Shown piece after piece: positions 45,100 to 52,859 of a stretch of 64,000 nucleotides of DNA. The stretch covers positions 466,346 to 530,345 of the forward strand of contig NZ_HE978585.1 of the NCBI RefSeq assembly GCF_000311985.1, read 5' to 3'. Numbering within the stretch: the stretch's first letter is position 1; every line of letters starts with the position of its first letter. A program made the position numbers and the translations under genes. The stretch is from Kallipyga massiliensis ph2. Its GTDB lineage: Bacteria > Bacillota > Clostridia > Tissierellales > Peptoniphilaceae. The notes under the pieces are model-generated. The model saw only the letters and a program-made list of their open reading frames with translations. It made no database searches and was not told the origin of the DNA.

Positions 45100-45146
45100 A
45101 AGGAGGGGGGCTTGTATAGTTACTATACAAGCCCCACATATTCATG
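45100..45146 (+). promoter_or_regulatory. Shine-Dalgarno, hairpin, start codon: structured translation initiation site
   Basis: AAGGAGG (45100-45106) is the only good ribosome site for the ATG at 45144, but 37 nt lie between them. That gap is filled by a perfect 13-bp hairpin: GGGGCTTGTATAG (45107-45119), loop TTA, CTATACAAGCCCC (45123-45135). Folded, it leaves GGAG+1 and 8 nt, a normal spacing. No T-run follows, so it is not an ordinary terminator. The paralogous locus at 61413-61459 has the same geometry with a different stem. Confidence 0.75.
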
Positions 45147-46175
45147 AGAAGAATGATGCGTTATTTCCAGATCTTTAGCCGACCTCTATATGTTCCTATC
45201 CTCATTATTTTAAGTTTTATTTTATCCTTCAGCCTTCTTCTTTTCTTTAGTAATGCCGAAATCTCCGGCTATGCGGCTCGTGTCGTTGATGGAAAAGGGG
45301 ACTATGTTCTTCCTCTACGCTTTACCCTGAGCGACATGGATGAAAAAGCAGGAAAAGTACTCCTTGATATTCCGGGCGTCCGCAACTTTCAGTGGTCTGC
45401 CTCTACGGAAGGGGAGGAAGGAATCACAGTACTATCCCAGAATTCTTATCTGTCGACCGATTTGCTGAAAAAGCTGGAGGAAAACCCGAAAGGGGTTATC
45501 GTCCCAGCAGGTTATCAAAGGGTGACGGGAAAAGACCGGTTGATGATTGAGGGTCAAGAATTTTTAATCATCGGTGAAGATGATCAGAATATTAGTTATG
45601 AAAAAGGTCGGCCCCTGCGGGTTTACATCAGTCCTGCTTCCTTCTCAAAAATGGGGTTCTCACAGGTTTTTGTTCAATTATTTTTAGAGGGATTTCCCAG
45701 CAGTCAGGAGATGGGCAAAATTGTTGAAGCTCTTCAAAGTCAAGGGATGTCCATTGGAGAGATTGCAGTTCCAGATTTTGAAAATGATTTAATGGTGAAA
45801 CAGAAGGGGGCTCTTTTACTCTACTTAATGGTTCTTTTTATTTTTATTGGCCTAAATATTTTAGCTCTCTTCAACTATGTCCTTTCGACCCGACAAAGAG
45901 GGCTCTCGATACTTCGGACTTTTGGATTATCCCAAAGGAAAGGAAGCAGCCTCATTGCATGGGAGATGATGACCTATAGTGCGGTGGCCAGTGTTTTTGT
46001 CCTCATCCTCTTCTTTTTGGTTCTCCATCGGTTAAGCCATTATTTTCTTTTTACCGATGTCCTTGTTTTTCTTCTCTTAGCCAATGCAGTAATCTGGTTG
46101 GCGACAAAGATAATGGCAAGTATCCTTCTTTCCAAACCCTTGGGAAGCTTGATAAAGGAGAATTGGAATGAATAA
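45144..46175 (+). CDS. FtsX-like permease subunit, bacteriocin-type ABC system (343 aa)
   Basis: Membrane protein with one N-terminal helix (about residues 14-36), an extracytoplasmic domain of roughly 190 residues, and three C-terminal helices (about 228-250, 272-297 and 303-325), the FtsX/MacB-like layout. The product shares clear similarity with the broken gene at 61457, for example RYFQIF versus RYFRIF and LFFSNAEISGYA versus LFYSNAEISSYA. Starts at 45144 behind the structured site. It overlaps the next permease gene by 8 bp. Lactococcin-972-type loci carry one larger integral membrane protein at this place; here two smaller ones occur. Export, immunity or envelope defence are possible roles. 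Confidence 0.8.
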   Translation: MRRMMRYFQIFSRPLYVPILIILSFILSFSLLLFFSNAEISGYAARVVDGKGDYVLPLRFTLSDMDEKAGKVLLDIPGVRNFQWSASTEGEEGITVLSQNSYLSTDLLKKLEENPKGVIVPAGYQRVTGKDRLMIEGQEFLIIGEDDQNISYEKGRPLRVYISPASFSKMGFSQVFVQLFLEGFPSSQEMGKIVEALQSQGMSIGEIAVPDFENDLMVKQKGALLLYLMVLFIFIGLNILALFNYVLSTRQRGLSILRTFGLSQRKGSSLIAWEMMTYSAVASVFVLILFFLVLHRLSHYFLFTDVLVFLLLANAVIWLATKIMASILLSKPLGSLIKENWNE

Positions 46176-47352
46176 ATTTCTAAAGATGCTGAGACGCATG
46201 ATCCTTCAGAACAAGTTTTTTACCTTTGTTCTAGTAGCAGAGGCCTGCTTGACCTTTTTTATCATTACCACTTCCCTGAATCGCTATGACGAAAACAGAG
46301 ACTTGCTCAAGTACTATCGGGATCGCCCCATTCTTCAAACAAGTATTGTGCGATTTGAGAACACTGACCTTCAGGGGAAGGAAAATGACTGGAAAAAGTC
46401 CTTAAAAAAACTAAAAGCTTATCAAGGGAAGGCGGAGATTTTTTCTACGGAGATTGAAGAAAACGGAGAACTGGCCACTCTTACAGTCTATGATCCCATG
46501 ACGGCCAAAATTTTTATGCCTCATCTCTCCAGTGGTAGATATCCATCGGATTCCTTCACGGAGTCCGGCCAGGTCATTGCATTAGGGAGTACGGCTAAAG
46601 GTGCCCAAGGAAATAGCCTTGGTGAAAAAATTCCCTTTTCCATGGTGTGGGATGACCAGGAGAGAGAAAAACCGAATTTTCTAGACAATATGACAATAGA
46701 AGGATTGGCTCCTTATCTAGAAACAGAATTATTAAACGATGGCCAGTCTTTTTACTCAGGGGAGGATTTTGACTTAAAGATCATGTTTGCCCAAAAAGAT
46801 CTGTATGTCAAACACTTTTTAGGTGTTGATGCTCATGTCAAAGGGAACTCTATGGGATTCCAACTTTATTACTTTGACGATACAGCTTCGCCCGATCTTC
46901 TGAAGAAACTGGTAGACAAAGGCAAGGAAACAGCACCGACCTACGCTATCAGTGATCTAGCAGATAAGACCCAGAAGATTTTTTCTCAACGTTTGATCAA
47001 TGACTTGCCCTTTAACTTGACGGTGGGCCTGATCTTCGTTTCCGGATTGGTCAGCTTAGCTATATTAAATGTGAAGAAGCTCCTTCCTCAATTTCGTGTC
47101 TACCGGCTCTGTGGAGCCTCTCGTCGATCCTGTTTAGTCATGTACTTTGGAGCCTGTGCTCTCCTTCTGCTTTTCTGTGTCGGCCTTTATATTCTATTCA
47201 TGCTCTTGACTTATCGTTATGCCAAATTCGGCCGGAGCCTAGCTTATGTCCTGCGCTGGAACCGGGTAGCCTTTCTTGTGGGGCTGAGTTTTGTCCTGGC
47301 GGCTCTCATGACCCTTCCCATGGCCCTCTTACTGAAAAAGGAGATAAAATGA
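46168..47352 (+). CDS. FtsX-like permease subunit, second of pair (394 aa)
   Basis: One N-terminal helix (residues 14-34), a large extracytoplasmic domain of about 245 residues, then three helices (about 285-303, 327-350 and 368-390). Probably forms a heterodimer with the 45144 product, driven by the ATPase encoded next. ATG 46168 overlaps the previous gene and is preceded by AAAGGAGAATTGG. The stop overlaps the ATPase start (AAAATGA arrangement), so all three subunits are translationally coupled. No specific family name can be given from sequence alone. Confidence 0.78.
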   Translation: MNKFLKMLRRMILQNKFFTFVLVAEACLTFFIITTSLNRYDENRDLLKYYRDRPILQTSIVRFENTDLQGKENDWKKSLKKLKAYQGKAEIFSTEIEENGELATLTVYDPMTAKIFMPHLSSGRYPSDSFTESGQVIALGSTAKGAQGNSLGEKIPFSMVWDDQEREKPNFLDNMTIEGLAPYLETELLNDGQSFYSGEDFDLKIMFAQKDLYVKHFLGVDAHVKGNSMGFQLYYFDDTASPDLLKKLVDKGKETAPTYAISDLADKTQKIFSQRLINDLPFNLTVGLIFVSGLVSLAILNVKKLLPQFRVYRLCGASRRSCLVMYFGACALLLLFCVGLYILFMLLTYRYAKFGRSLAYVLRWNRVAFLVGLSFVLAALMTLPMALLLKKEIK

Positions 47353-48029
47353 TCAGCTTAAAAAACCTATCCAAGGTCTATTTCAAAGGAAAGCGCAACG
47401 AGAACCTGGTCCTCGACCAAATTAATCTGGACATTGCTCCCGGGGAGTTGATGGCCATCACCGGAAAATCCGGGGCGGGGAAGACCACCCTCCTTCATAT
47501 GGTGGCGGGTCTGGACCGACCCAGCTCGGGCCACATCTTCTATGACCAACTTGACCTGACCACCCTGAAGGAGCATGAGCTGGCCAACTTCCGGGCTTCT
47601 CATGTGGGGATCATCCTCCAGAACTTTGCCCTCCTCCTCAATGAAAGCGTGGAGAGCAATGTTACCCTTCCCCTTCTCTTTCAAAAGGGCCGGAAGAAGA
47701 AAGCCATGTCGGTGGAAGAGGTCTTGAATATCTGCCAAATCCCCGGCTTTGAAAAGAGAAAGGTCAAGGAGCTATCCGGAGGCGAGATGCAAAGGGTGGC
47801 CATCGCCCGCGCCTTGATTGCCCGGCCCGACATCCTCATTGCGGATGAGCCGACGGGCTCCCTGGATTCCGTCACCTCCATGTCCATCCTTGAACTCCTG
47901 AAAAGCCTCCATGATTCGGGCATGACCATCCTCATGGTCACCCATGATGAAGAAATCGCCTCCCTCTGCCAGCGGATCATCCATATCCGCGACGGAAAGT
48001 TGATGACCGGCCTCCCCAGTGAGTCATAA
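47349..48029 (+). CDS. ABC transporter ATP-binding protein (MacB / lactococcin-972 transporter type)
   Basis: A 226-residue ATPase with Walker A GKSGAGKTT near residue 40, Q-loop ILQNFALLLNESVESN near 90, signature LSGGEMQR near 141 and Walker B ILIADEPTGSLD. The form fits ATPases that serve FtsX/MacB-like permeases, including those in lactococcin-972-type loci. It overlaps the second permease gene by 4 bp and ends the operon. Its GC content is closer to the housekeeping genes than to the rest of the operon. Confidence 0.88.
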   Translation: MISLKNLSKVYFKGKRNENLVLDQINLDIAPGELMAITGKSGAGKTTLLHMVAGLDRPSSGHIFYDQLDLTTLKEHELANFRASHVGIILQNFALLLNESVESNVTLPLLFQKGRKKKAMSVEEVLNICQIPGFEKRKVKELSGGEMQRVAIARALIARPDILIADEPTGSLDSVTSMSILELLKSLHDSGMTILMVTHDEEIASLCQRIIHIRDGKLMTGLPSES

Positions 48030-48057
48030 AAAAGGGAAAAAGAATAGAAAAATGAAG

Positions 48058-48100
48058 TTTGGGCACTATTTTCAAGTACAACTTGAAAATAGTGCCCAAA
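48058..48100. terminator. Perfect 20-bp inverted repeat between the ABC operon and the GNAT gene
   Basis: TTTGGGCACTATTTTCAAGT and its exact complement are separated by ACA. It lies between converging genes, so a bidirectional terminator is likely, but no clear T-run follows on either strand. Confidence 0.7.
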
Positions 48101-48109
48101 TTCAATTCC

Positions 48110-48619
48110 TCACCTCTCCATCTCATAGAAATTCAAGGTTACCATCTTATCCAGCTTCTCCAGATGGACCTCTTCTCTTTTGATAAAGACAAAACCGGAT
48201 TTTTCGATCACCCGGTTTGACCCGATATTTTCAACCCTTGCTCTGATGAGTATTTTTTGATAACCACGCTCAAAGAGATAGGCAACCATGGCTTTACAAG
48301 CTTCTGTCATGTAGCCCTTTCCCCAATATTTTTTTGCAGAAGAATATCCGATTTCAGGATATCCTTCGGGAGTGATTCTGGGTACATCGATCATTCCCAT
48401 CACTTCAGAGCTGTCTTTTTTCACGATAGCAAACCGGATCGTATCTTCATCTTCATATTGGCGTAACCAGAGGTCTAAAATTCTTTTGGTATCCTCTTTT
48501 GTTCGATGAGTAGGGAAGGTGACGTATTTCGACACCTCTTCATCGGATGCCCAGGCAAAAATGGCATCTAAGTCGCTTTCCTGAAGCTTTCTAAGAACAA
48601 GTCTTTCTGTTTCGATCAT
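48110..48619 (-). CDS. GNAT-family N-acetyltransferase (RimJ/RimL type)
   Basis: A 169-residue acetyltransferase. It opens MIETERLVLRKLQESDLDAIF, has the beta-bulge region GMIDVPRITPEGYPEIGY, the acetyl-CoA pyrophosphate-binding AKKYWGKGYMTEA, and ARVENIGSNRVIEKSGF near the end. This is the pattern of ribosomal-protein-alanine or related acetyltransferases. The start at 48619 follows an AGGGAGGAAGCGATA site. Stand-alone, between the inverted repeat and array D. Confidence 0.9.
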   Translation of the reverse strand: MIETERLVLRKLQESDLDAIFAWASDEEVSKYVTFPTHRTKEDTKRILDLWLRQYEDEDTIRFAIVKKDSSEVMGMIDVPRITPEGYPEIGYSSAKKYWGKGYMTEACKAMVAYLFERGYQKILIRARVENIGSNRVIEKSGFVFIKREEVHLEKLDKMVTLNFYEMER

Positions 48620-48740
48620 TATCGCTTCCTCCCTGATTGTTTGAATGGATAGAAATCATGCGTCATGAAGGCATGGTGATAGGGCTTTTGGTGTTTTTAT
48701 ATTTTATCCCTAAAATGATAATAAAGGTAGATTTTGAGGC

Positions 48741-49094
48741 CCAACATTTTCCCCCTCATTCCCCGATTCCGCAAAATGAGGTGGCTCGGTTTATCCTCCT
48801 CATTCCCCGATTCCGCCAAATGAGGGGGCCCAGGTTTTCCCCCTTAATCCCTGATTTCGCCAGATGAGGGGGCTCGGTTTATCCCCCTCATTCCCCGATT
48901 CCGCGAGATAAGGGGGCTCGGTTTATCCTCCTCATTCTCCGATTCCGTCAGATAAGGGGGCCCAGGTTTTCCCCCTTAATCCCCGATTTCGCCAGATGAG
49001 GGGGCTCAGTTTATCCCCCTCATTCCCCGATTCCATCAAATGAGGAGGCTCCGCATAGCCCCCTTTTTCCCTGATTTCCCCAAATAAGGGGGCC
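48741..49094. repeat. Intergenic hairpin array D: eight 44-bp tandem units
   Basis: Units begin at 48751 and every 44 bp to 49059, of the type CCCCCTCATTCCCCGATTCC then GCCAAATGAGGGGG and a 10-bp linker. CCCCCTCATT pairs with AATGAGGGGG, so hairpins can form within or between units. The segment between arms reads GGCGGAATCGGGG on the minus strand. Linkers alternate CTCGGTTTAT and CCCAGGTTTT, and units 2-4 and 5-7 look like a 132-bp higher-order duplication. No gene lies between 48620 and 49259. Confidence 0.93.
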
Positions 49095-49182
49095 ACCAAG
49101 GTCAACCCCGCCCGCCCCCGCGCCTTCTGGTCACCGTCCCCTTGCCACGCCCCCACCCCGCCCCAAAATCTCCGCCGAAAGA

Positions 49183-49213
49183 TTGGACAAGGGACCTCTT
49201 TTTTTGCTATACT
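49183..49213 (+). promoter_or_regulatory. Candidate uraA promoter
   Basis: TATACT at 49208-49213 with TGGACA (49184-49189, 18-bp spacer) or TTGGAC (49183-49188, 19-bp spacer). The leader is under 50 nt, too short for a PyrR attenuator, so control differs from the Bacillus pyr pattern. Confidence 0.55.
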
Positions 49214-49259
49214 AGTTGAAATTTTGGGTGCAATTGCATAAATCGAGAGGAGTACGATC

Positions 49260-50666
49260 TTGAAAGAACCATCGAAGAAAGTAGAACTCGGAAAGGAAGC
49301 CATTTGGGACGTCCGGTCCCTCTCCATCGGGACCCGGGGTCTCTTAGGACTTCAACATATGTTTGCCATGTTTGGGGCGACCATCTTAGTTCCTCTGTTG
49401 ACCGGTTTGGATATTTCGACCACCTTATTTATGGCGGGTCTAGGCACTTTATTATTTCATTTATTAACCAAGGGCAAGGTTCCCGCATTTCTCGGATCCT
49501 CATTCGCTTTTATCGGAGGCTACGCAGCCGTAGCACCCATGATCAACGATGCGCCCAACCTGGATATGCTCCCCTATGCGTGTGGGGGTGTTTTTTTTGC
49601 CGGTCTGGTCTATGTGGTCATTGCGGGATTAGTGAAGGCCTTCGGGGTTTCCCGGGTCATGAAGTACTTCCCCCCTGTGGTCACCGGGCCCATCATCATC
49701 TCCATCGGCTTGACTCTGGCTCCCTCTGCCGTGGGGAACGCCTCCACGGACTGGCTCCTGGCCGCCGTCGCCATTGCGGTCATCGTCTACTTCAACATCT
49801 GGGGCAAGGGCATGGCCCGGATCATCCCCATCATCCTGGCTATCGTCGCCTCTTATGTGGTTGCCCTCCTTCTGAAGCGGGTGGACTTCTCCTCCATGCA
49901 GGCGGCCCAGGCGGTGGCCCTCCCGCTTGACCCCAGCCGGTTCATGAAGCTGGACCCCTCCGCCATCATCTCCATCACCCCCATCGCCCTGGCCACCATG
50001 ATGGAACACATCGGTGACATCACGGCCATCTCCGCCACCGTCAAGAAAAACTACCTCAAGGATCCCGGCCTCCACCGGACCCTCCTGGGCGACGGCCTGG
50101 CCACCTCATTAGCCTCGGCCTTCGGCGCCCCAGCCAACACCACCTACGGAGAAAACACCGGCGTCCTGGTCCTGACCCGAGTCTATGACCCCGCCGTCAT
50201 GCGCCTGGCTGCCGTCTTCGCCATCATCCTCTCCTTCTTCCCCGTGGTCTCCGGCTTCATCCGGTCCATCCCTATGGCCATCATTGGCGGCGTTTCCCTC
50301 ATCCTCTACGGGATGATCTCCGCTGTCGGCGTCCGGAACCTGGTCGAGAACCAGGTGGACTTCACCAAGTCCCGGAACCTCATCGTTGCGGCGGCCATCT
50401 TCGTCTCCGCCTTGGGCTTCACCGGTAGCGTATCCGGACTTTCCTTCGATGTTTTCGGCACCACCATCACCCTGTCCGGACTGGCCATTGCCGCTCTGGT
50501 CGGCATCCTCCTGAATGCCCTCCTCCCCGGCAAGGACTACGACTTCTCTGACGACCATCCGACCCCCACCGGCGTCAACTTCTCCGGAACCGATGCGACC
50601 TTCAAGGGTAAGCCCTACAACTGGTCTTACAGTGACGGCGAAGAGCCTACCGGCCAATTCGACTAA
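49260..50666 (+). CDS. uraA: Uracil permease (nucleobase:cation symporter 2 family)
   Basis: Imports uracil by proton symport. The 468-residue membrane protein has about 12-14 helices. Family motifs: LLGLQHMFAMFGATILVPLLTG near residue 30, the AFIGGYAAVAP stretch, and MMEHIGDITAIS with the substrate-binding Glu near 245. GAPANTTYGENTGVLVLTRVYDP follows near 290. The start is TTG 49260 after AGAGGAGTACGATC. Works with Upp (34263) for uracil salvage, though the genes are far apart. The C-terminal 35 residues are hydrophilic and unusual in length. A terminator follows. Confidence 0.94.
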   Translation: MKEPSKKVELGKEAIWDVRSLSIGTRGLLGLQHMFAMFGATILVPLLTGLDISTTLFMAGLGTLLFHLLTKGKVPAFLGSSFAFIGGYAAVAPMINDAPNLDMLPYACGGVFFAGLVYVVIAGLVKAFGVSRVMKYFPPVVTGPIIISIGLTLAPSAVGNASTDWLLAAVAIAVIVYFNIWGKGMARIIPIILAIVASYVVALLLKRVDFSSMQAAQAVALPLDPSRFMKLDPSAIISITPIALATMMEHIGDITAISATVKKNYLKDPGLHRTLLGDGLATSLASAFGAPANTTYGENTGVLVLTRVYDPAVMRLAAVFAIILSFFPVVSGFIRSIPMAIIGGVSLILYGMISAVGVRNLVENQVDFTKSRNLIVAAAIFVSALGFTGSVSGLSFDVFGTTITLSGLAIAALVGILLNALLPGKDYDFSDDHPTPTGVNFSGTDATFKGKPYNWSYSDGEEPTGQFD

Positions 50667-50690
50667 TAAAAAAAGAAGCCTAAAGAAAGA

Positions 50691-50722
50691 GCCCGGCAAA
50701 AGGAATCAGCCGGGCTTTTTTC
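50691..50722 (+). terminator. Terminator after uraA
   Basis: AGCCCGGC and GCCGGGCT form an 8-bp stem with an 11-nt loop, followed by TTTTTCT. Confidence 0.9.
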
Positions 50723-50763
50723 TATGGTAAAATGGAGTGACATGGACCGGTAAGGAGGGGAAA

Positions 50764-51921
50764 ATGGGGGAAAACTACCAATTGATCTTGGACCAAATCC
50801 TCGAAGGCATTCAAGCAGAGGGGCGGACTCCCCGCCTCCTCCTTCACTCCTGCTGTGGACCCTGCTCCACCTATGTCTTGGACTACCTGTCCGACTATTT
50901 TGAAATCACCGTCTACTACTACAACCCCAACATCTACCCCAAGGAGGAATATGACTTTCGGGAGGCCGAGCAGGAGGACCTCATCCGTCGCCTGCCCAGC
51001 AAGTACCCCATCCATTTTCAGCGGGCAACCTACGATCCCGAGGACTACTACCAAAAGATCCGAGGCCATGAGGGGGATCCCGAGAGGGGAGACCGGTGCA
51101 GCCTTTGCTACCGGCTCCGCCTGGAAGAAGCCGCCCGGTGGGCCAAAGAGGGGGGCTACGACTACTTCACCACCACCCTCTCCCTTTCGCCCCACAAGGA
51201 CGCCCAAAGGCTCAACGCCATCGGGAGGGATCTGGAAGAAGAATATGGGGTGGCCTATCTCTACTCAGACTTCAAGAAGAGAAACGGCTTCAAGCGGTCC
51301 AAGGAAATGACGGATGAATATGGGATGTACCGACAAGATTATTGTGGCTGCCTTTTTTCCTACCAAGCCCGCCGGGCTCATGAGGCGGAAAGAATTCGGC
51401 AAGATAAAGAGAGAAGGGGGGGAAGGTGGCCCGGCCACCTAAGCATGATGAAAACGTGGATTCAAGATAATCAAGAAAAGATTTTTGATAAGGTTGCCCT
51501 CATCTATAAGATCCTGGCCGTGATTTCCGGCATCGGGATGGCCCTGAAGATTCTTTCCGTATTGGGGATTGGACTGGTTGGCACCATCGTCTCCTTCGGC
51601 CTTTTCCTCCCCATCGCCGGGGTTATGGCTGTCCTTGCCATCCCTATCATCCTCGTTCTTTTCGGGATCCGGGTCTTCCTCTTCTGGATGGCGGGTCGGT
51701 CTGCCCAGGCCCTCCCCCTGAAGGCTGACCGACTCCAGCAATTCGCCGGCATCCTCCTGGTCTTTGCCATCATCGGCTTCCTCTTTTCCGGCGACTCCTC
51801 TTTTAATCGGACCATGGCCCTGGCCGAAGTGATTTTCCATGGCTTTATTTTATACGCCCTCTCCGTCACCCGCGGGGAAGGGCCGAATTCCGGGGATGAC
51901 CCATACCGCCGTCCCCTATAA
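50764..51921 (+). CDS. queH: Epoxyqueuosine reductase QueH fused to a C-terminal membrane domain (385 aa)
   Basis: QueH reduces epoxyqueuosine to queuosine in tRNA. The N-terminal 220 residues show its cysteine pattern: LLHSCCGPCSTYVL near 28, DRCSLCYRLRLEEAA near 112, SLSPHKDAQ, and DYCGCLFS near 200. QueH proteins normally stop near 180-230 residues. Here a linker (230-245) leads to about four hydrophobic helices (roughly 250-270, 285-325 and 338-370), which would tether it to the membrane. I start at ATG 50764 (MGENYQLILDQ) behind AAGGAGGGGAAA. A frameshift joining two genes is unlikely because one frame is intact throughout. Confidence 0.88.
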   Translation: MGENYQLILDQILEGIQAEGRTPRLLLHSCCGPCSTYVLDYLSDYFEITVYYYNPNIYPKEEYDFREAEQEDLIRRLPSKYPIHFQRATYDPEDYYQKIRGHEGDPERGDRCSLCYRLRLEEAARWAKEGGYDYFTTTLSLSPHKDAQRLNAIGRDLEEEYGVAYLYSDFKKRNGFKRSKEMTDEYGMYRQDYCGCLFSYQARRAHEAERIRQDKERRGGRWPGHLSMMKTWIQDNQEKIFDKVALIYKILAVISGIGMALKILSVLGIGLVGTIVSFGLFLPIAGVMAVLAIPIILVLFGIRVFLFWMAGRSAQALPLKADRLQQFAGILLVFAIIGFLFSGDSSFNRTMALAEVIFHGFILYALSVTRGEGPNSGDDPYRRPL

Positions 51922-51966
51922 AAAATGTTGTCTCTGAACCTGTGTATTGAATGAAAGGAGCCGGAC

Positions 51967-52797
51967 ATGAGCCGTGCAGACCTAATTTTTAAAGAGAATT
52001 GTCGTGAAATCCTCAACCATGGCGTATCGGATGAGGGGATGGAGGTCCGCCCACGCTGGCAGGACGGCAGCCCCGCCCACACCATCAAAAAATTCGGCCT
52101 GGTCAACCGCTACGACCTGTCCGAGGAATTCCCCATCCAGACCATCCGAAAGATCAACTTCAAGGCCCTCTATGATGAGCTGCTTTGGATCTGGCAGAAG
52201 AAGTCCAATAATGTCAAGGACCTGGGGTCCAAGATTTGGGACCAGTGGGCCGATGAGAAGGGGTCCATCGGCAAGGCCTATGGCTATCAATTGGGCCTAA
52301 AGCACAAGTATCCCGAGGGAGAAATGGACCAGGTGGACCGGGTCCTCTTTAACCTCAAGAACAACCCCGCTTCCCGGCGGATCCTGACCAACATCTTCAA
52401 CTTCGAGGACCTCCATGAGATGGCCCTCTACCCCTGTGCCTATTCCATGACCTTCAACGTCTCCGGCGACACCCTCAACGCCATCCTGAACCAGCGGTCC
52501 CAGGATATGCTGGTGGCCAACTCCTGGAACGTCTCCCAGTATGCCCTCCTGGTCCATATGTTCGCCCAGGTTTCAGGCCTTAAAGCTGGCGAGCTGGTCC
52601 ATGTTATCGCCGATGCCCATATCTACGACCGCCACATCCCCATCGTGGAGAAGCTCCTGGACCAGGAAGATTTTCCGGCCCCCAAGCTGGTCATCGATGA
52701 GTCCATCACCGACTTCTATGCCTTCGATGCCGACTCCTTCCGCCTGGAGGGCTATGAGCATGGCCCCAATATCAAGGGGATCCCTGTTGCAGAATAA
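51967..52797 (+). CDS. thyA: Thymidylate synthase
   Basis: Methylates dUMP to dTMP using methylenetetrahydrofolate. The 276-residue length is normal. Visible: NNPASRRILTN (phosphate-binding arginines), the catalytic cysteine in LYPCAYSMTFNV near 157, QRSQDMLVANSWN near 180 and IADAHIYDRH near 218. In the best-known enzymes the cysteine lies in PPCH followed by QF; here the His and Gln positions are Ala and Thr, a variant class. No dihydrofolate reductase gene is adjacent. ATG 51967 follows GAAAGGAGCCGGAC. A terminator follows. Confidence 0.92.
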   Translation: MSRADLIFKENCREILNHGVSDEGMEVRPRWQDGSPAHTIKKFGLVNRYDLSEEFPIQTIRKINFKALYDELLWIWQKKSNNVKDLGSKIWDQWADEKGSIGKAYGYQLGLKHKYPEGEMDQVDRVLFNLKNNPASRRILTNIFNFEDLHEMALYPCAYSMTFNVSGDTLNAILNQRSQDMLVANSWNVSQYALLVHMFAQVSGLKAGELVHVIADAHIYDRHIPIVEKLLDQEDFPAPKLVIDESITDFYAFDADSFRLEGYEHGPNIKGIPVAE

Positions 52798-52811
52798 TCC
52801 CCTTCTTTCAC

Positions 52812-52847
52812 AAAAAAGCCTCCCGTCCACCAGGATGGGAGGCTTTT
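52812..52847. terminator. Bidirectional terminator between thyA and the pyridoxamine kinase gene
   Basis: AAAAGCCTCCCGTCC and GGATGGGAGGCTTTT pair with one mismatch around ACCA, with A and T tracts on both sides. Confidence 0.92.
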
Positions 52848-52859
52848 CTTATTCTTTTC

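Noticed and set aside
49214-49259. PyrR-type attenuator in front of uraA
   Set aside because: The leader after the predicted start is too short and has no anti-terminator/terminator pair.
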